Assembly (NCBI GenBank): GCA_907164885.2
Contig: OU015493.1
Coordinates: forward strand, 220,170,781 to 220,234,780
Source of the DNA: Dolomedes plantarius
Taxonomy: Eukaryota; Arthropoda; Arachnida; Araneae; Dolomedidae
Length of the DNA stretch: 64,000 nucleotides
Reading direction: 5' to 3'
Below, piece after piece: positions 52,581 through 62,960 of the stretch. The notes beneath the pieces were generated by a model. The model saw only the letters and a list, made by a program, of their open reading frames with translations. It ran no database searches and was not told where the DNA came from. Positions within the stretch are counted from its first letter, which is position 1; each line of letters starts with the position of its first letter. The position numbers and the translations under genes are program-made.

Positions 52581-53145
52581 GTACTCACCTCACGCTATCC
52601 AAATTGATTGTGTTTCAAAATGAAATTTCGCAAATCGAATCACTTCACTCACACTCGAACGAAAAAAATATCACTTCACATAAAAATTAGGAAATCCACC
52701 AAAAATCAGTATATATCTAATTAGTTTCAATAAAGTATTTATTATTATTAAACAATTTTAATATTTAGTTTTTCAAATAAAAGTTTGATAAATAAAAAAA
52801 TTGACATGGAGACACTTCATTTTAGTGATTTATTTTTTAGTGAGAATCACTCTGTGAACGAATCACCCTTTGGTTAACATCGTCAAAGAGCGATGACGCG
52901 CGATGACGCTTCATTAGAATCCAAATATCTCTAAAACTATTGAATTAACAGAATAAGTGTACGCAGAAAAAATTATCAGTTTCCGAAGCTCTTTCCAAAT
53001 ATGTAACATTTTTGTACTTTCATGAGAATAAAAATACACCGATTTTCCTGTATATTTGTCGGTCATTTTTTTTTCGAGAAGTGGCCCACCCGGATGAGTT
53101 ACGGTCACTTGATCCGACTTCTCTTTGTCCCTTTATTAGTATAGA

Positions 53146-53508
53146 TCCCAATTTCATAACTGTCTGCTGAACTGTTAGCTTGTTGTGTGTAAAGCGTAAC
53201 ATGTAGTATTATTTTTAGCTATCAAAACCTCAATTTATAGAACCTTTCATGACATTTCAGAAGACATTAATACGCAAAAAGTTATTAATATATTTCCGTC
53301 CATGAATTTATTACGTATCTTTTCAGTTTAAGGGGACTCACAACTCTTAAGTAGAGGAAATAAGGCATATTTTCATACTTTTTGACTCTCTAACTATTTC
53401 AATTTTCTCCCAATTTTTCCAAATTTTATGTGCATGATAAATTGATAAATTGATTTTAATAAACAAATTGTCAACTCTGTAAATAATTTTAAATATTTTT
53501 TTTTAATG
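53146..53508. other. AT-rich stretch between Helitron H5 and the hAT fragment
   Basis: No motif or element end is recognised. Confidence 0.4.
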
Positions 53509-53516
53509 CTTTAGAA

Positions 53517-55447
53517 TCTAAAGCATTAAATTGATCGCTAAATGTGGTAAACCTCACACAATTGACGAAACTCTTGTTTTACCGGCTACCAAAAAAATTG
53601 TTGAAATCATGCAAGGCGAGGGCCCTAGTAATAAGATAAGTCAATCGGTTCCTTTGAGCAACAATACTGTTTCCAGGAGAATTGACGAAATGGCCACGGA
53701 CGTTGAATCCAAACTCACCAGTTTCTTGAAAAAAAATAAATTTGCATTGCAGATTGATGAATCAACTGTGATTGATAACAAAGCAATTTTATTAGCTTAT
53801 GTGAGGTTTATCAATGAACAAAAGGAAATTACCGAGGAAATATTGTTTGCTAGAACTTTGATCACTGATAGGAAGGGGTCGTCGAGTTTTAAAGTGGTGC
53901 AAGATTATTTTCAGGAAAAAGAGATTCCCCTAACAAACGTGAGCGCTTGCGCAACAGACGGTGCTCCTGCCATGTCAGGTCGTCATGCTGGGTTTCTAGC
54001 CCATCTTAAGAAAGAAGTGCCAGAGATCATCACTATTCACTGTGTCATTCATCGTCAACACTTAGCTGTGAAAAAACTGAGTGGTGTGCTGCATGAAACC
54101 CTACAACTGGCTATTACTGGTGTCAACAAGATCAATGACCGTCAATGACTAATCAATGACCCTCAATGACCGTCTGTTCCGACAACTTTGCCATGAAAAT
54201 GATGAGGAATCCGAACGCTTGCTTCTACATACAGCCGTGAGGTGGCTTTCCAAAGGAAATTGTTTGCGCCATTTCTTCGAATTATTTGACACGGTTACTG
54301 AGTTTCCCGACACGCCTGATCCTGTTTTAAGTGAGAATTTGAAGCAACGCAAGTTGGAACTTGCGTACCTTACAGATATTTTTGAAAAAATGAACGAAGT
54401 CCGTATAAGGCTTCAAGGAAACAAGATGAACCTTATCAAGGCCAAAGGAATTATTTCATCATTCATCGCTAAGTTTGATATTCACAAGGTAAATATTGGC
54501 CGTAAAGAGCTGATTCAGTTTCCGACCCTTAAAAAGTATTCAGTGTCAGATAACGAGACTCCTGAACTCCCAGAAGACAAAATCCTAATTTTTACTGATC
54601 ACCTTGACCAGTTAAAAACTGACATGAAATCAAGATTTGAAGATTTGACCAAGTTACAAATTCCGGATTGGATTCTAGATCCATTCTCGTTTGAAGCTGT
54701 GGATAAGCTTGATAACTCTTTGCAGACGGAGTTTATAGATCTGAAGTATGACTGTGAGGCGAAAATCATTTTCAAGCAGAACGGTTACGAGTTAGCCTGG
54801 GTGAAGCTTATGGACACTTATCCACAACTATGGGGAAAAATTGAACCACTTCACATCTCGTTCCAGTCAGCATATTTAGTTGAAAAATGATTTAGTTCTG
54901 TTGTCCAACTCCTCACAAATCAAAGAAATAAGTTGGACATTTGCCTCAAAGGAGACTTGCGCCTGAACTTGACGAACATAAAGCCGGATATTCAAGCTTT
55001 AACTGAAATCCCCCAAGCACAAGGCAGCCATTGAAAAGGTAAAATAAAACAATAACAAATTTTTCAAACTTTCATTTATTTTTTCAAATTTTATGTGTCA
55101 AATTCTTAATTTTTCCAGATTCCAATTTAAAAATGAAAACATGTACTCCTGTTTTTTAAATGTACACCACTGATCTTAGTTAATTATTTCAAGTCTTTGT
55201 TCTTAAAATATCTGTAAAAAATGTACATTTTAATTTTTTTTTCTATTTTATTTAGGAGTGACCGGATAAAACTGCTTTGGTTGTTTTTATATACGGTAAT
55301 AAAGTTGTTTAAAATAATAAAACTGCTTTATTATTTACACTTTACTTCAAATTAAAATTAGGCATACAATGGAAATGAAAAGGGGGCGATAGGTGTTAGT
55401 CAACCTCTAGAAAGGGGAGATGGGCCACAAAAGGTTGGGAACCACTG
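53517..55447 (+). mobile_element. hAT element, 5'-truncated, right TIR kept
   Basis: The right end reads GGTTGGGAACCACTG at 55433-55447, the complement of a hAT TIR of the CAGTGGTTCCCAACC type. The next 8 bases, CTTTAGAT (55448-55455), resemble CTTTAGAA (53509-53516) directly before the truncated left boundary. That suggests the target duplication survives although the left TIR, 5' region and BED-finger exon are gone. Confidence 0.75.
53531..55034 (+). pseudogene. ZBED-type hAT transposase, N-terminally truncated
   Basis: The catalytic domain begins at IAKCGKPHTIDETLVLPA. Acidic residues include Asp76 of this frame (FALQIDESTVID) and Asp143 (ATDGAPAMSG), followed by the hAT signature IHCVIHRQHLA. 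Near 54130-54170 a duplication of about 21 bp (ATCAATGACC repeats) shifts the frame. The second part (54156-54890) has LLLHTAVRWLSKGNCLRHFFEL and FQSAYLVEK and then a TGA at 54888-54890. After that stop the dimerisation region continues open (FSSVVQLLTNQRNKLD) to a final TGA at 55032-55034. The N-terminal BED zinc finger is absent. Similar proteins are annotated as ZBED or SCAND3-like. Confidence 0.88.
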
Positions 55448-55455
55448 CTTTAGAT

Positions 55456-57430
55456 ATACTTTGTTTTTTTAAGCAATTTTATTCTATACTGGCTTGCGCG
55501 CAGAACTATGAAATTAATTTTACACTTAAATGTATAATTCCTGTTTTATATTTAAAATAAATAATTCAAAATGCAATTGAACATAAAACATTCAACATTA
55601 AAATATTTTTCCAATTTTTTTACAAGTGCTCAAAATATACTTAAAATTTCCTTAATTTTTTCATTAATTTACCCCTGAAAAAATAACAAAATATACAGCG
55701 ATTGTAATAGTTCTAGTTGAGACGCAATAAAATAACGTGATTATGCAGTGATAAAAATTTCATGGAATTATGTTTCATAGTTTTTGAGATATCAGTTGCG
55801 GAATGATCCAAAATTACATTTTGAAAAAAATGAGTTTAAAATTTTTCTTACCATAAACTTGATCAGTAATTAAATATTTAGAATATCAATATCTCCGGAA
55901 CTAAGAGGAATATTTTCATGCGGTTTGCTTTATTTTGTTCAGAAATGATCAGGCTTCAACATATATATATATATTTAAAATATCGAATGTTTTAAAGATT
56001 TAAAGGTAGTGATTCCCTTTGAAAGTCAGATATCTCTTCTCAAAAGTGGAGAAAATTTGAGAAGATAATAAAGAATGCTGGACCTGAAAAACTACAGCAA
56101 AATTGTAGAAACTTCCTGGACAGGTAAGGGAATAGTATCTTAATTTTTATAATCAAGTTTTTGTTCTTCAGTCATTATTCCCGTCATTTACATTTGCTAG
56201 TTTATAAACAAAAATAATGTTCTGAAATTTTAATTATTATTTAGCGTCATTTTCAGATCCACTACTTATTGTAGGATTTAATAGTCAGACATATTTTATC
56301 CTTCATACTGAATTAAAATTTAACGTTTATGAACTCTAACCAACTTAAGGCCAAGGTATCAGCCATATTAGATTAGCTCACTATTGACATATATGGAAGA
56401 AAAATTCCAATAAAGGTCGACTTGGATTGAAATATTTTTTTTTTTTACTGTACTCCGTGATAGAGAAATAGATAGATTTTGAATTGGGTATCTCTTTCAT
56501 TCTTTAAAGAAAAATCAATCTTTTTTTTTATTTATTTGATTTCTTCGGTGAAAAAAATGGGGTGAACTGTGTTTGAGACGTGAATAATTTCCTTTAGAGG
56601 ACGAAATTTTGGAAATGAACAAGATAGCAGAGTTTAAAAAAAATTGCTATGACAGAGTAAAATTTCGAAAGGAAGTCCTTTCATCCAAGTCGACCATAGG
56701 TAGACACTGAGCCAAGCGAATCTAGTGGGGTTGCTACCTTCAGTCTTCAGTCTCCAATGAGGTATTTTGATATCTGGTCACGGTCTAATTATTCAGGGGC
56801 AGGATTTTGTTGTATGCTAGCAACACAAGTGAATCAGTCTAGCCTACCAAAAGGCTAGCTACCAATAGGCAGGTATTCTTAACTTGGATCATCATTAAAT
56901 TTTTGTAAAAGAAGATTATTATACAGCATACGTATGTAGATGAATCTAGCTAAACCGCATTCTTAAGCCACTATCTCCAAAGTAAGCGATATCTCAGGAG
57001 TGGCCAAGAGCCATCTGGGATTGTCTACATACTTAGAAGAGCCAACAACTGAAAAATTGGATTTGAAAGAAATGAGTTTTTTTTTCTAATGCTATATCAT
57101 AGAAAAATTAATACTTCTAAATTCTGAAATGGTTTTAATAACTTTCATAATTATTTTTCATTTGATTATTTTGCCAAATGATTTAAATGTGGCAGTTGCT
57201 GCACTTCACAGCCATTCAGCAAAATGTTGATTTGTCAACATTGAGAGTCGTTTATTTTTTATCGCCCTCAACACGAGAGTTCAATGCCATACGCTGTACC
57301 AAAAATGGATGTCAATCGCTATTTCAATTTAGAGTTCTAAATTCCATCTCCGGCACCTTTCACGTGGGAGCCCTTGGGGAGGGGGGGGGGGGGAGGAGGT
57401 TACCGATAGGTCGATTGCTAACGCCGGAGA
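55456..57430. other. AT-rich stretch, nothing recognised
   Basis: No family motif, TIR or LTR end was found. A G-run of about 15 lies at 57377-57393. The open frame at 57187-57459 spans this run and is not convincing. Confidence 0.4.
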
Positions 57431-57472
57431 AGCGTGGGTATAAAAAAAGTTGGTTATAATAAGCCATCAATA

Positions 57473-58440
57473 ATGGCGAGTGAAGACGTTAGGATGGAAG
57501 AGATGAGGATATTAACCGACGATCTGGTTCAGCTTAAACATCAGCGTCTAGTAAATGTCATTAGTAGGTCCAAGTTGACAGCTGAACTAAAATGGCAAAT
57601 AAATGACAACATTGCAGAGATTATAAACTCTATAACTGAACAGCAAAAAATAATACAATATTTGAAAGGGCAAATTAGTGTACTAGAGAAACAAGAAGTT
57701 AAGAGTTTCGCGGAAGCTGTTAAGGAAAAACCTGTAGAGAAGAAGAGATTAGTTAGAAAAGTCAAGAGAGAAGAAAAATATGAAGTGGAAATCATCCCCA
57801 CCTCAAGGCAAGAATCTGAAGAAACAAAGGAGGAATTTAAATGAAAATAAAACCCGAGAGATTGGGGCCTGCAAAAAAGCAAGAAAAGGAGGAATACTAG
57901 TCGGAGTAGAAACAAAGAAAGAACTTGAAACATTCTTAGGCGAGTTTCATGGTAACATAGAATTGAGTTGTAATTATGAAACCAAAATACCCAAGAAGAA
58001 ACATCCGAACATCGTAATATTTGATGTTGAAGAGAATTACGAAAGGGGTGAATTCATAAAAATATTGAAGAAGCAAAACGAGGAATTGACTGATAGAACA
58101 TAGAAGTGGTGACGAATTATAAGTTGAGAAAAGGACATAACTTGGTACTCCGTATGAAAGGAGCTGATTACAAGAAAATAGAGAACAAGAAGAGCTTTAA
58201 AATTGGCTTGATGCAGCATGCTTGGAAAGATTATAGAAGACCTGTGATTTGTTACAAGTGCTGGGGCATAGGAGACGTAGTGAAACATTGCAAAAATGAA
58301 ACAAAATGTGTAAAATGTTTTCAGAGAAACCTCATGGGGAGAGACCATATGCAAGAGAGAAACTACATGCGGAAATTGTGAAAGATACCAGAGAAGAACG
58401 GGTACGAAAATTGAAATAAAACACTTGCCGACGGATTCCG
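57473..58440 (+). pseudogene. ORF1 (gag-like) of an R1/Jockey-type non-LTR retrotransposon, broken
   Basis: The first part (57473-57844) is a charged, helical N-terminus containing SFAEAVKEKP. A frameshift near 57840 leads to a GGILVGVETKKELETFL segment and YETKIPKKKHPNIVIFDV, typical of the RNA-binding fold in these ORF1 proteins. A stop at 58101-58103 interrupts. The last part has VICYKCWGIGDVVKHC, a zinc knuckle whose usual His is Asp, and a degraded second knuckle KCVKC. The reverse transcriptase ORF2 expected downstream is absent, so this is a deleted or truncated copy. Confidence 0.72.
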
Positions 58441-58887
58441 GCTGCAGTCGATATAATGTTGCTGTGTACAGAATCATCGGAACCACAGACTGTGGTCCAT
58501 CTGGGCCTCGGCGTTGTCTTTTTGCTGGTACTTGATTGTTGGTGATATTGCTTGTCAATTGTTATACTCTGTAAAAATAGTTGCTGTATATTGATATAGT
58601 TTGTTATTAAACATGTTTGTTAAGTCTTGCCTTCACGAATTGTGCAGACAGAACACAGGAATTGATTATAATATGTTTGTTAATAGATAGTGTTAATATA
58701 ATAATTTATCTTGATTTATTGTCTGCACGAGCTGTGCAGAGTTATTAAGAAATGAATGTTGATTATTCATTTTGACACGAGCTGTGTCCATAATTTTGAT
58801 AGTATCTATGTTAAATTACTCATATTTTTGTCGTTCGTTCACCAGTTCAAGCGGAACAGGACTTCTGTAAATTAAGTTGTAACATAA
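58441..58887. other. Noncoding sequence with three small hairpins
   Basis: The motif CACGARYTGTG occurs at 58634, within CTGCACGAGCTGTGCAG at 58723-58739, and within GACACGAGCTGTGTC at 58774-58788. It may be the 3' untranslated region of the preceding retrotransposon. AATAAA occurs near 58910. Confidence 0.5.
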
Positions 58888-59277
58888 TTATGCAAATATT
58901 GATTGTTTTAATAAATCCGCCTTCGTGTTAGGGGACTGGTCGAGGTACTTGGCGATGTGGTGGTTGCCCAAATTGGGGTAGCTAATGGGGAAAGAAGGTT
59001 TTTCGGTTAGTCTCCTGGCACGTCTCTGGTCGTTACCCGAGGAGAGGTTGGTGTCGTTAGCTGAACTTGGTTCTGGGACGATGAAATTTGCCCTGTTGAA
59101 CAAAAGGGCTTGGATGGTGCTGTGTGTCTGATCCGGTGGTTGTTCGATCTCGAGCGATTTGTCGTCGCGGCGAAGAGTCATTAGTAGTAAAACCTGCCGT
59201 ATACGCTTATCGCGAGGGCCGGCGTAATTTTCGAATTTTAATTCAGAGTATTTTGATTGTGACACAACTTTCCCCAT
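58888..59277 (-). other. Unrecognised 129-residue open frame, GC-richer than surroundings
   Basis: The minus-strand frame begins MGKVVSQSKYSELKFENY, is rich in Arg, Asp and Ser, and ends at a TAA-type stop near 58888. I recognise no domain. Its base composition differs from the AT-rich flanks. It could be a fragment of a retrotransposon gag or leader, or an exon of something larger. There is too little to call a gene. Confidence 0.3.
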
Positions 59278-60010
59278 ATTCTAGTTCATTTTTCTGTTTT
59301 ATCGCCTTTTGTTTATGTAATTTCCTTATCTTATGCCTTTTATAGCCGAGCATGTTGTCTATGGGCCATTTATATTGGAAATGAAAAAAAATACAGTTTT
59401 TGTTTGTTCCAGCTGGAGAAGAAAGTATAAAATAAGAAAAGTTAGGAGAAATTGTCACACAGTTCATAATACACCCTTGTAAAAATTATTTGGGAAATTC
59501 ATGATTAAAGCGAGAGCCACAATAAAGTGAAATGAACCGAAGTCTGGCCCCTTCTGTGCCTGAAGTGGGAGTGGAATTTTTAAAAGTAGAAGGGTTTTTT
59601 ATTCTTTCATGGTATTAATGGGCAACTTGATTTGATTACCGTGAGTTCTCTAACATAACAGAAACACTGATTTATTCGCAAGCAATTGACTCGTGCTTTA
59701 GAGAGCTAAAATATTTTTGAATAAATCAATAGAAAAATGGGGGATACATAAAATGTTTTCTAATAACGATTAAAATTTAATTTTATTTAAAAAGGAGAGT
59801 TTCCTTGATTTGGCAGTTCTATTGTTTGGAACAATTTAATTGAATATAATCACACTTTATAAAAGGTAAATTAATTTTTATAAGAAATTAATAGAGAATT
59901 GTGGAATAAATAAAATTTCTACAACAACAACGATTGAAATCTCATTGTTTCAAAAAAGGAATAGTCCTTTATTTGGCAGTTCATTTATTAGCTTCAGTTT
60001 ATTGAATATA
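59278..60010. other. AT-rich stretch, nothing recognised
   Basis: Two similar blocks near 59715-59840 and 59900-60000 (GAGAATTGTGGAATAAATAAA-like, then ATTTGGCAGTTC) suggest a weak tandem repeat of about 190 bp. There is no coding motif. Confidence 0.4.
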
Positions 60011-60662
60011 CAGTGGCTCCCAAAAGTGTTCGTACACTTACCATTTTCAATGAAATAGGGGTCTATCCATTCATTAAAATGAATATTTCAGAATGGGTAT
60101 TTAATAATAAGATCTATAATCTATTCTTAACAAAACTACATGAAATATTTTGAAAACATAATAAAACTTTATTTTTAACAAACCAGCAATCAAAAAGTAT
60201 CAAAAATTTTATATCACAAAAGTCATCATACACTGAAATATTTTTGGATAAATTCATAATTAAAATTATCGTCTGGCGCTTTATTTTCATTTTGGAATTG
60301 TGGTGGCATTTAAAATACGTTTGGATTTAATTTTTGCTTGCCTACTCTGTAATATTCTATTTATTATTTAAAAGTGGCTCGTAGTCTTAAAGAAACAACA
60401 AACAGCATTCGAAATTTTTTTATTTTTCATCATAATAGTGATAAATCAGTTCGGAATATTGCTGAATTGCTTAATTCAACCCATTCTACTGTACTGTATG
60501 TGATAAAACGCTTTAAAGAAGAAAATCGGATCAAAAACAAGGTAAGAAAAGGTCGTCCGGCACACTTAACAAAACGTGATCAGAGATGTATAATTAGAAA
60601 ATTTGTGAAAAATACACGTTTGAGTGCTGAAAAAGTTTTTGCGGAATTTAATGAAACATTAT
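60011..60662 (+). mobile_element. Tc1-like element family C, copy 3, 5' part only
   Basis: It starts CAGTGGCTCCCAAAAGTGTT after TA, with the same long (about 230-bp) terminal repeat as the composite at 22391-26830, then a 5' untranslated region and the first part of the transposase gene. It stops where a BEL/Pao LTR begins at 60663. The remainder may lie beyond the window. Confidence 0.85.
60374..60662 (+). pseudogene. Tc1-like transposase N-terminal part, family C copy 3
   Basis: The frame reads ARSLKETTNSIRNF and a helix-turn-helix (SVRNIAELLNSTHSTVLYVI). It continues with the GRP-type linker KGRPAHLTKRDQR and the start of the second helix-turn-helix. The start codon is GTG where the other copy has ATG. 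The gene is cut by the LTR retrotransposon. The last residues of the open frame (to 60697) belong to the LTR. Confidence 0.8.
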
Positions 60663-60911
60663 TGTTCGCTCTCACTGACTTTCGCTCAAAGAGATGACGC
60701 GCCATGCGCCTATGGCGTAATTGGACTTTTTTGTTTTAGGTATCGATGAGTGGCAACTGAACGAGATGTTTGTTGGTACGATTATAAAAGGTTGTTTTTT
60801 TTGCGTTGTAAGAGGTGTGGTGGTTGCTCCGCATTGAATAAAGAGGTTCAAATGTATCTTTGATTGTCCCAGCCTGATTCACAGTGCACTTCACTCTACG
60901 ACGCAGTCATT
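60663..60911 (+). promoter_or_regulatory. 5' LTR of the BEL/Pao element
   Basis: It starts TGTTCGCTCTC and contains TATAAAA near 60785 and AATAAA near 60836, spaced as a core promoter and polyadenylation signal. It ends a few bases before the primer-binding site at 60914. The exact end is uncertain because the 3' LTR is not in the window. Confidence 0.7.
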
Positions 60912-60913
60912 TC

Positions 60914-60931
60914 TGGATGCACCGGTGAGAT
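60914..60931 (+). promoter_or_regulatory. Probable tRNA primer-binding site
   Basis: The site TGGATGCACCGGTGAGAT begins with TGG. Its complement ends in CCA and resembles the T-arm and acceptor 3' side of a tRNA (TCTCACCGGTGCATCCA). I cannot assign the amino acid. Confidence 0.65.
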
Positions 60932-61034
60932 TAGGTAATCTAGCTGCGCAGGAGATTAAAGATAAGTATTATATTTATTCAACTAGAAGTTTGCCTTTGG
61001 TTTGGGAATTAATCGATTCCTTCAATTATCGCTA

Positions 61035-62247
61035 ATGGATGAGAAAAAATCTTCGCGGAAGAGCGAAGTCTGCTCTGACGAGAATTTTTAATTCTATTTC
61101 GGAACTATCCGAAACTTGGAACAAATTCGATCGAAGAAATAAACTAGATAAATTGGAAACAATTTATGAGGAGTTCGATAAGGCCGATGCTCAACTTCCT
61201 CCAGAGGAATCTGAAATGGCCGAATTTGAAGATAAATACTACCAAATCAAGGCCAAACTCCAAGAGTTTCTTGAAAATGTATCCAATGCTAATAAAGGTT
61301 CTGTCTGAGAATGTACCAAATGAATCAATGCCTACCAATAGTATTAGTAATTTTCGTTTACCCCGTATCAATATAAATGCTTTTTTGGGAAAATATTCTG
61401 ATTTCACATCTTTTAAAGATTTATACGAATCTTTAGTGCATAAAAATGAAAGCCTGAGTAACATACAGAAATTTCAACATTTGAAAGGTTTATTGTGTGA
61501 AGAGCCTGCCGCAATTATTAAACACATTCCTGTTGCTGAATCCAGTTAAAATGAGGCATGGGAAAAAATTTTAGCTCGCTATGATAGAAAAAACAAATTG
61601 TTTCTTCTCTCGTAAAAACGTTTATGGATCAACCTAGTATTAGTTCTGCTAACGCACATAATTTAAGAAATATCGCTGATACTTCAGACGAAGTAATTAG
61701 AGGGCTAAAGTCACTTGTTGCTAAAGCAACGACCAGAGATGTTTGGTTAATTCACATTTTATTACAGAAGGTTGATTTCAAAACGCGTCAAGAATGGGCC
61801 GAGCAAACGGTGGAAGATGACTTCCCCACAGTCTATAAATTTATAGATTTTCTAAATAACAGATGCGCATTTTTAGAGTTATGCAATGAGCCCGAAAGTG
61901 AATCAATCGCTCATGAAGGAAAGGAATAATTATCCCAAGCTAAAGTTTCTAAAGCCGTCGCTAACGTTAACACTTCCAAATGCTTGAAGTGTAAAGGAAA
62001 TCATTTTGTTTTTAAGTGTATCAAATTTCGAGAAATGAATATTCAAGATCGAAAACTGTTTGTAAAAAAACACAGGTTATGTTATAATTGCTTATCAGAT
62101 AAGCATTTAAACTTTCAATGTAAATCGTCTTTCACGTGTCGTTACTGTAAAGATAAACATCACACCTTATTGCACGAAAATAAAAATTACGCTATGACTA
62201 CTATCGGTTTCAAAACGGAAGTAAACCCAAACTCTGATTGGGTGTAG
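61035..62247 (+). pseudogene. BEL/Pao gag region, frameshifted
   Basis: The N-terminal part (61039-61308) is a helical segment with RGRAKSALTRIFNSI. A frameshift leads to the DUF1759-type capsid region (LPRININAFLGKYSDFTSF, then FKDLYESLVHKNESLSN and FQHLKGLL). A stop at 61547-61549 and another frameshift precede the piece at 61624-61929. After a further stop, zinc knuckles follow at about 61980-62190: CLKCKGNHFVFKC, CYNCLSDKHLNFQC and a third partial one. Gag would package the RNA in a virus-like particle. The breaks prevent one continuous protein. Confidence 0.82.
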
Positions 62248-62292
62248 GCTGGTCTGTCTGGTGAGGAAGATAAAACAAATCTGAGCATTTCG

Positions 62293-62960
62293 ATGAATAC
62301 TACCGGTAGTTCGAAATCTTTGTTTGGTTTATTACCTACCGTTTGCGCTATCGTAAAAAATTCCGAGAATGAAAGTAAAAAGATTAGGATACTTTGTGAT
62401 TCTGGAAGCCAAGCTTCCTTTATTTCTGAATCCTGTGTTAACTTATTAGGTCTTAAGAGGAAAAAATGCCAGATTTCCTATTACTGGATTGTCAAATTCT
62501 AAAATCAGGGTTACAAAAGGCTCCATCGAGCTCGTTTTGTGTTCGCTTTACAATTCGGATATTAAGCTTTCAATCGAAGCTTTAATTTTAGATAATTTGA
62601 CAATGCTGCTTCCCGCCGAGAAGATAAAACCAGAAGAATTTTGCACATCTAGCAAATATTGAGCTCGCAGATCCAGAATTTAATATTCCAAACAGAATAG
62701 ATATGATTATCGGTTCAGATCACTTTTTTTCAATTTTACTTCCTGGGTTAATTATTCTGAAAGCAGTTTAATTGCACAAAATTCAATATTTGGTTTTCTT
62801 ATTTCTGGAAAATTGCCAAATACATTCCAGAAGTCCACCTCCTCATTCAATGTGCATATATTTGAGCTAAACGTTGACAACGAGCAAAAACTGTTTTGGG
62901 AAATTGAGGAAATTTCAAATTCTAGGGATATGCTTCTAACCCCCTAGGAACAATTCGTGG
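62293..62960 (+). pseudogene. BEL/Pao aspartic protease region, broken
   Basis: The retropepsin signature ILCDSGSQASFIS is at about 62385-62425, with the catalytic DSG. The open frame ends at 62502 by frameshift. Decayed sequence with further stops follows to about 62960, where the linker to the reverse transcriptase starts. The enzyme would cut the Gag-Pol polyprotein. Confidence 0.75.

Larger units (their letters stand above)
40788..53145 (-). mobile_element. Large Helitron H5 carrying a Rep-helicase gene (12.4 kb, boundaries inferred)
   Basis: On the minus strand a typical Helitron start TCTATACTAATAAAGGG follows A at 53145. A typical end, GGCGAAGCCCGGCTAG followed by T, lies at 40788-40791. 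Between them lies a broken but nearly complete Rep-helicase (45994-50503). The rest is complex noncoding repeat: 40.8-45.9 kb on the 3' side and 50.5-53.1 kb on the 5' side. If both ends belong to one element it is 12,358 bp. Alternatively two Helitrons overlap here. The 3' hairpin is weaker than in H1 and H3. Confidence 0.65.

Noticed and set aside
57187..57459. 90-residue open frame across the G-run
   Set aside because: It depends on the length of a long G homopolymer and has no motif.
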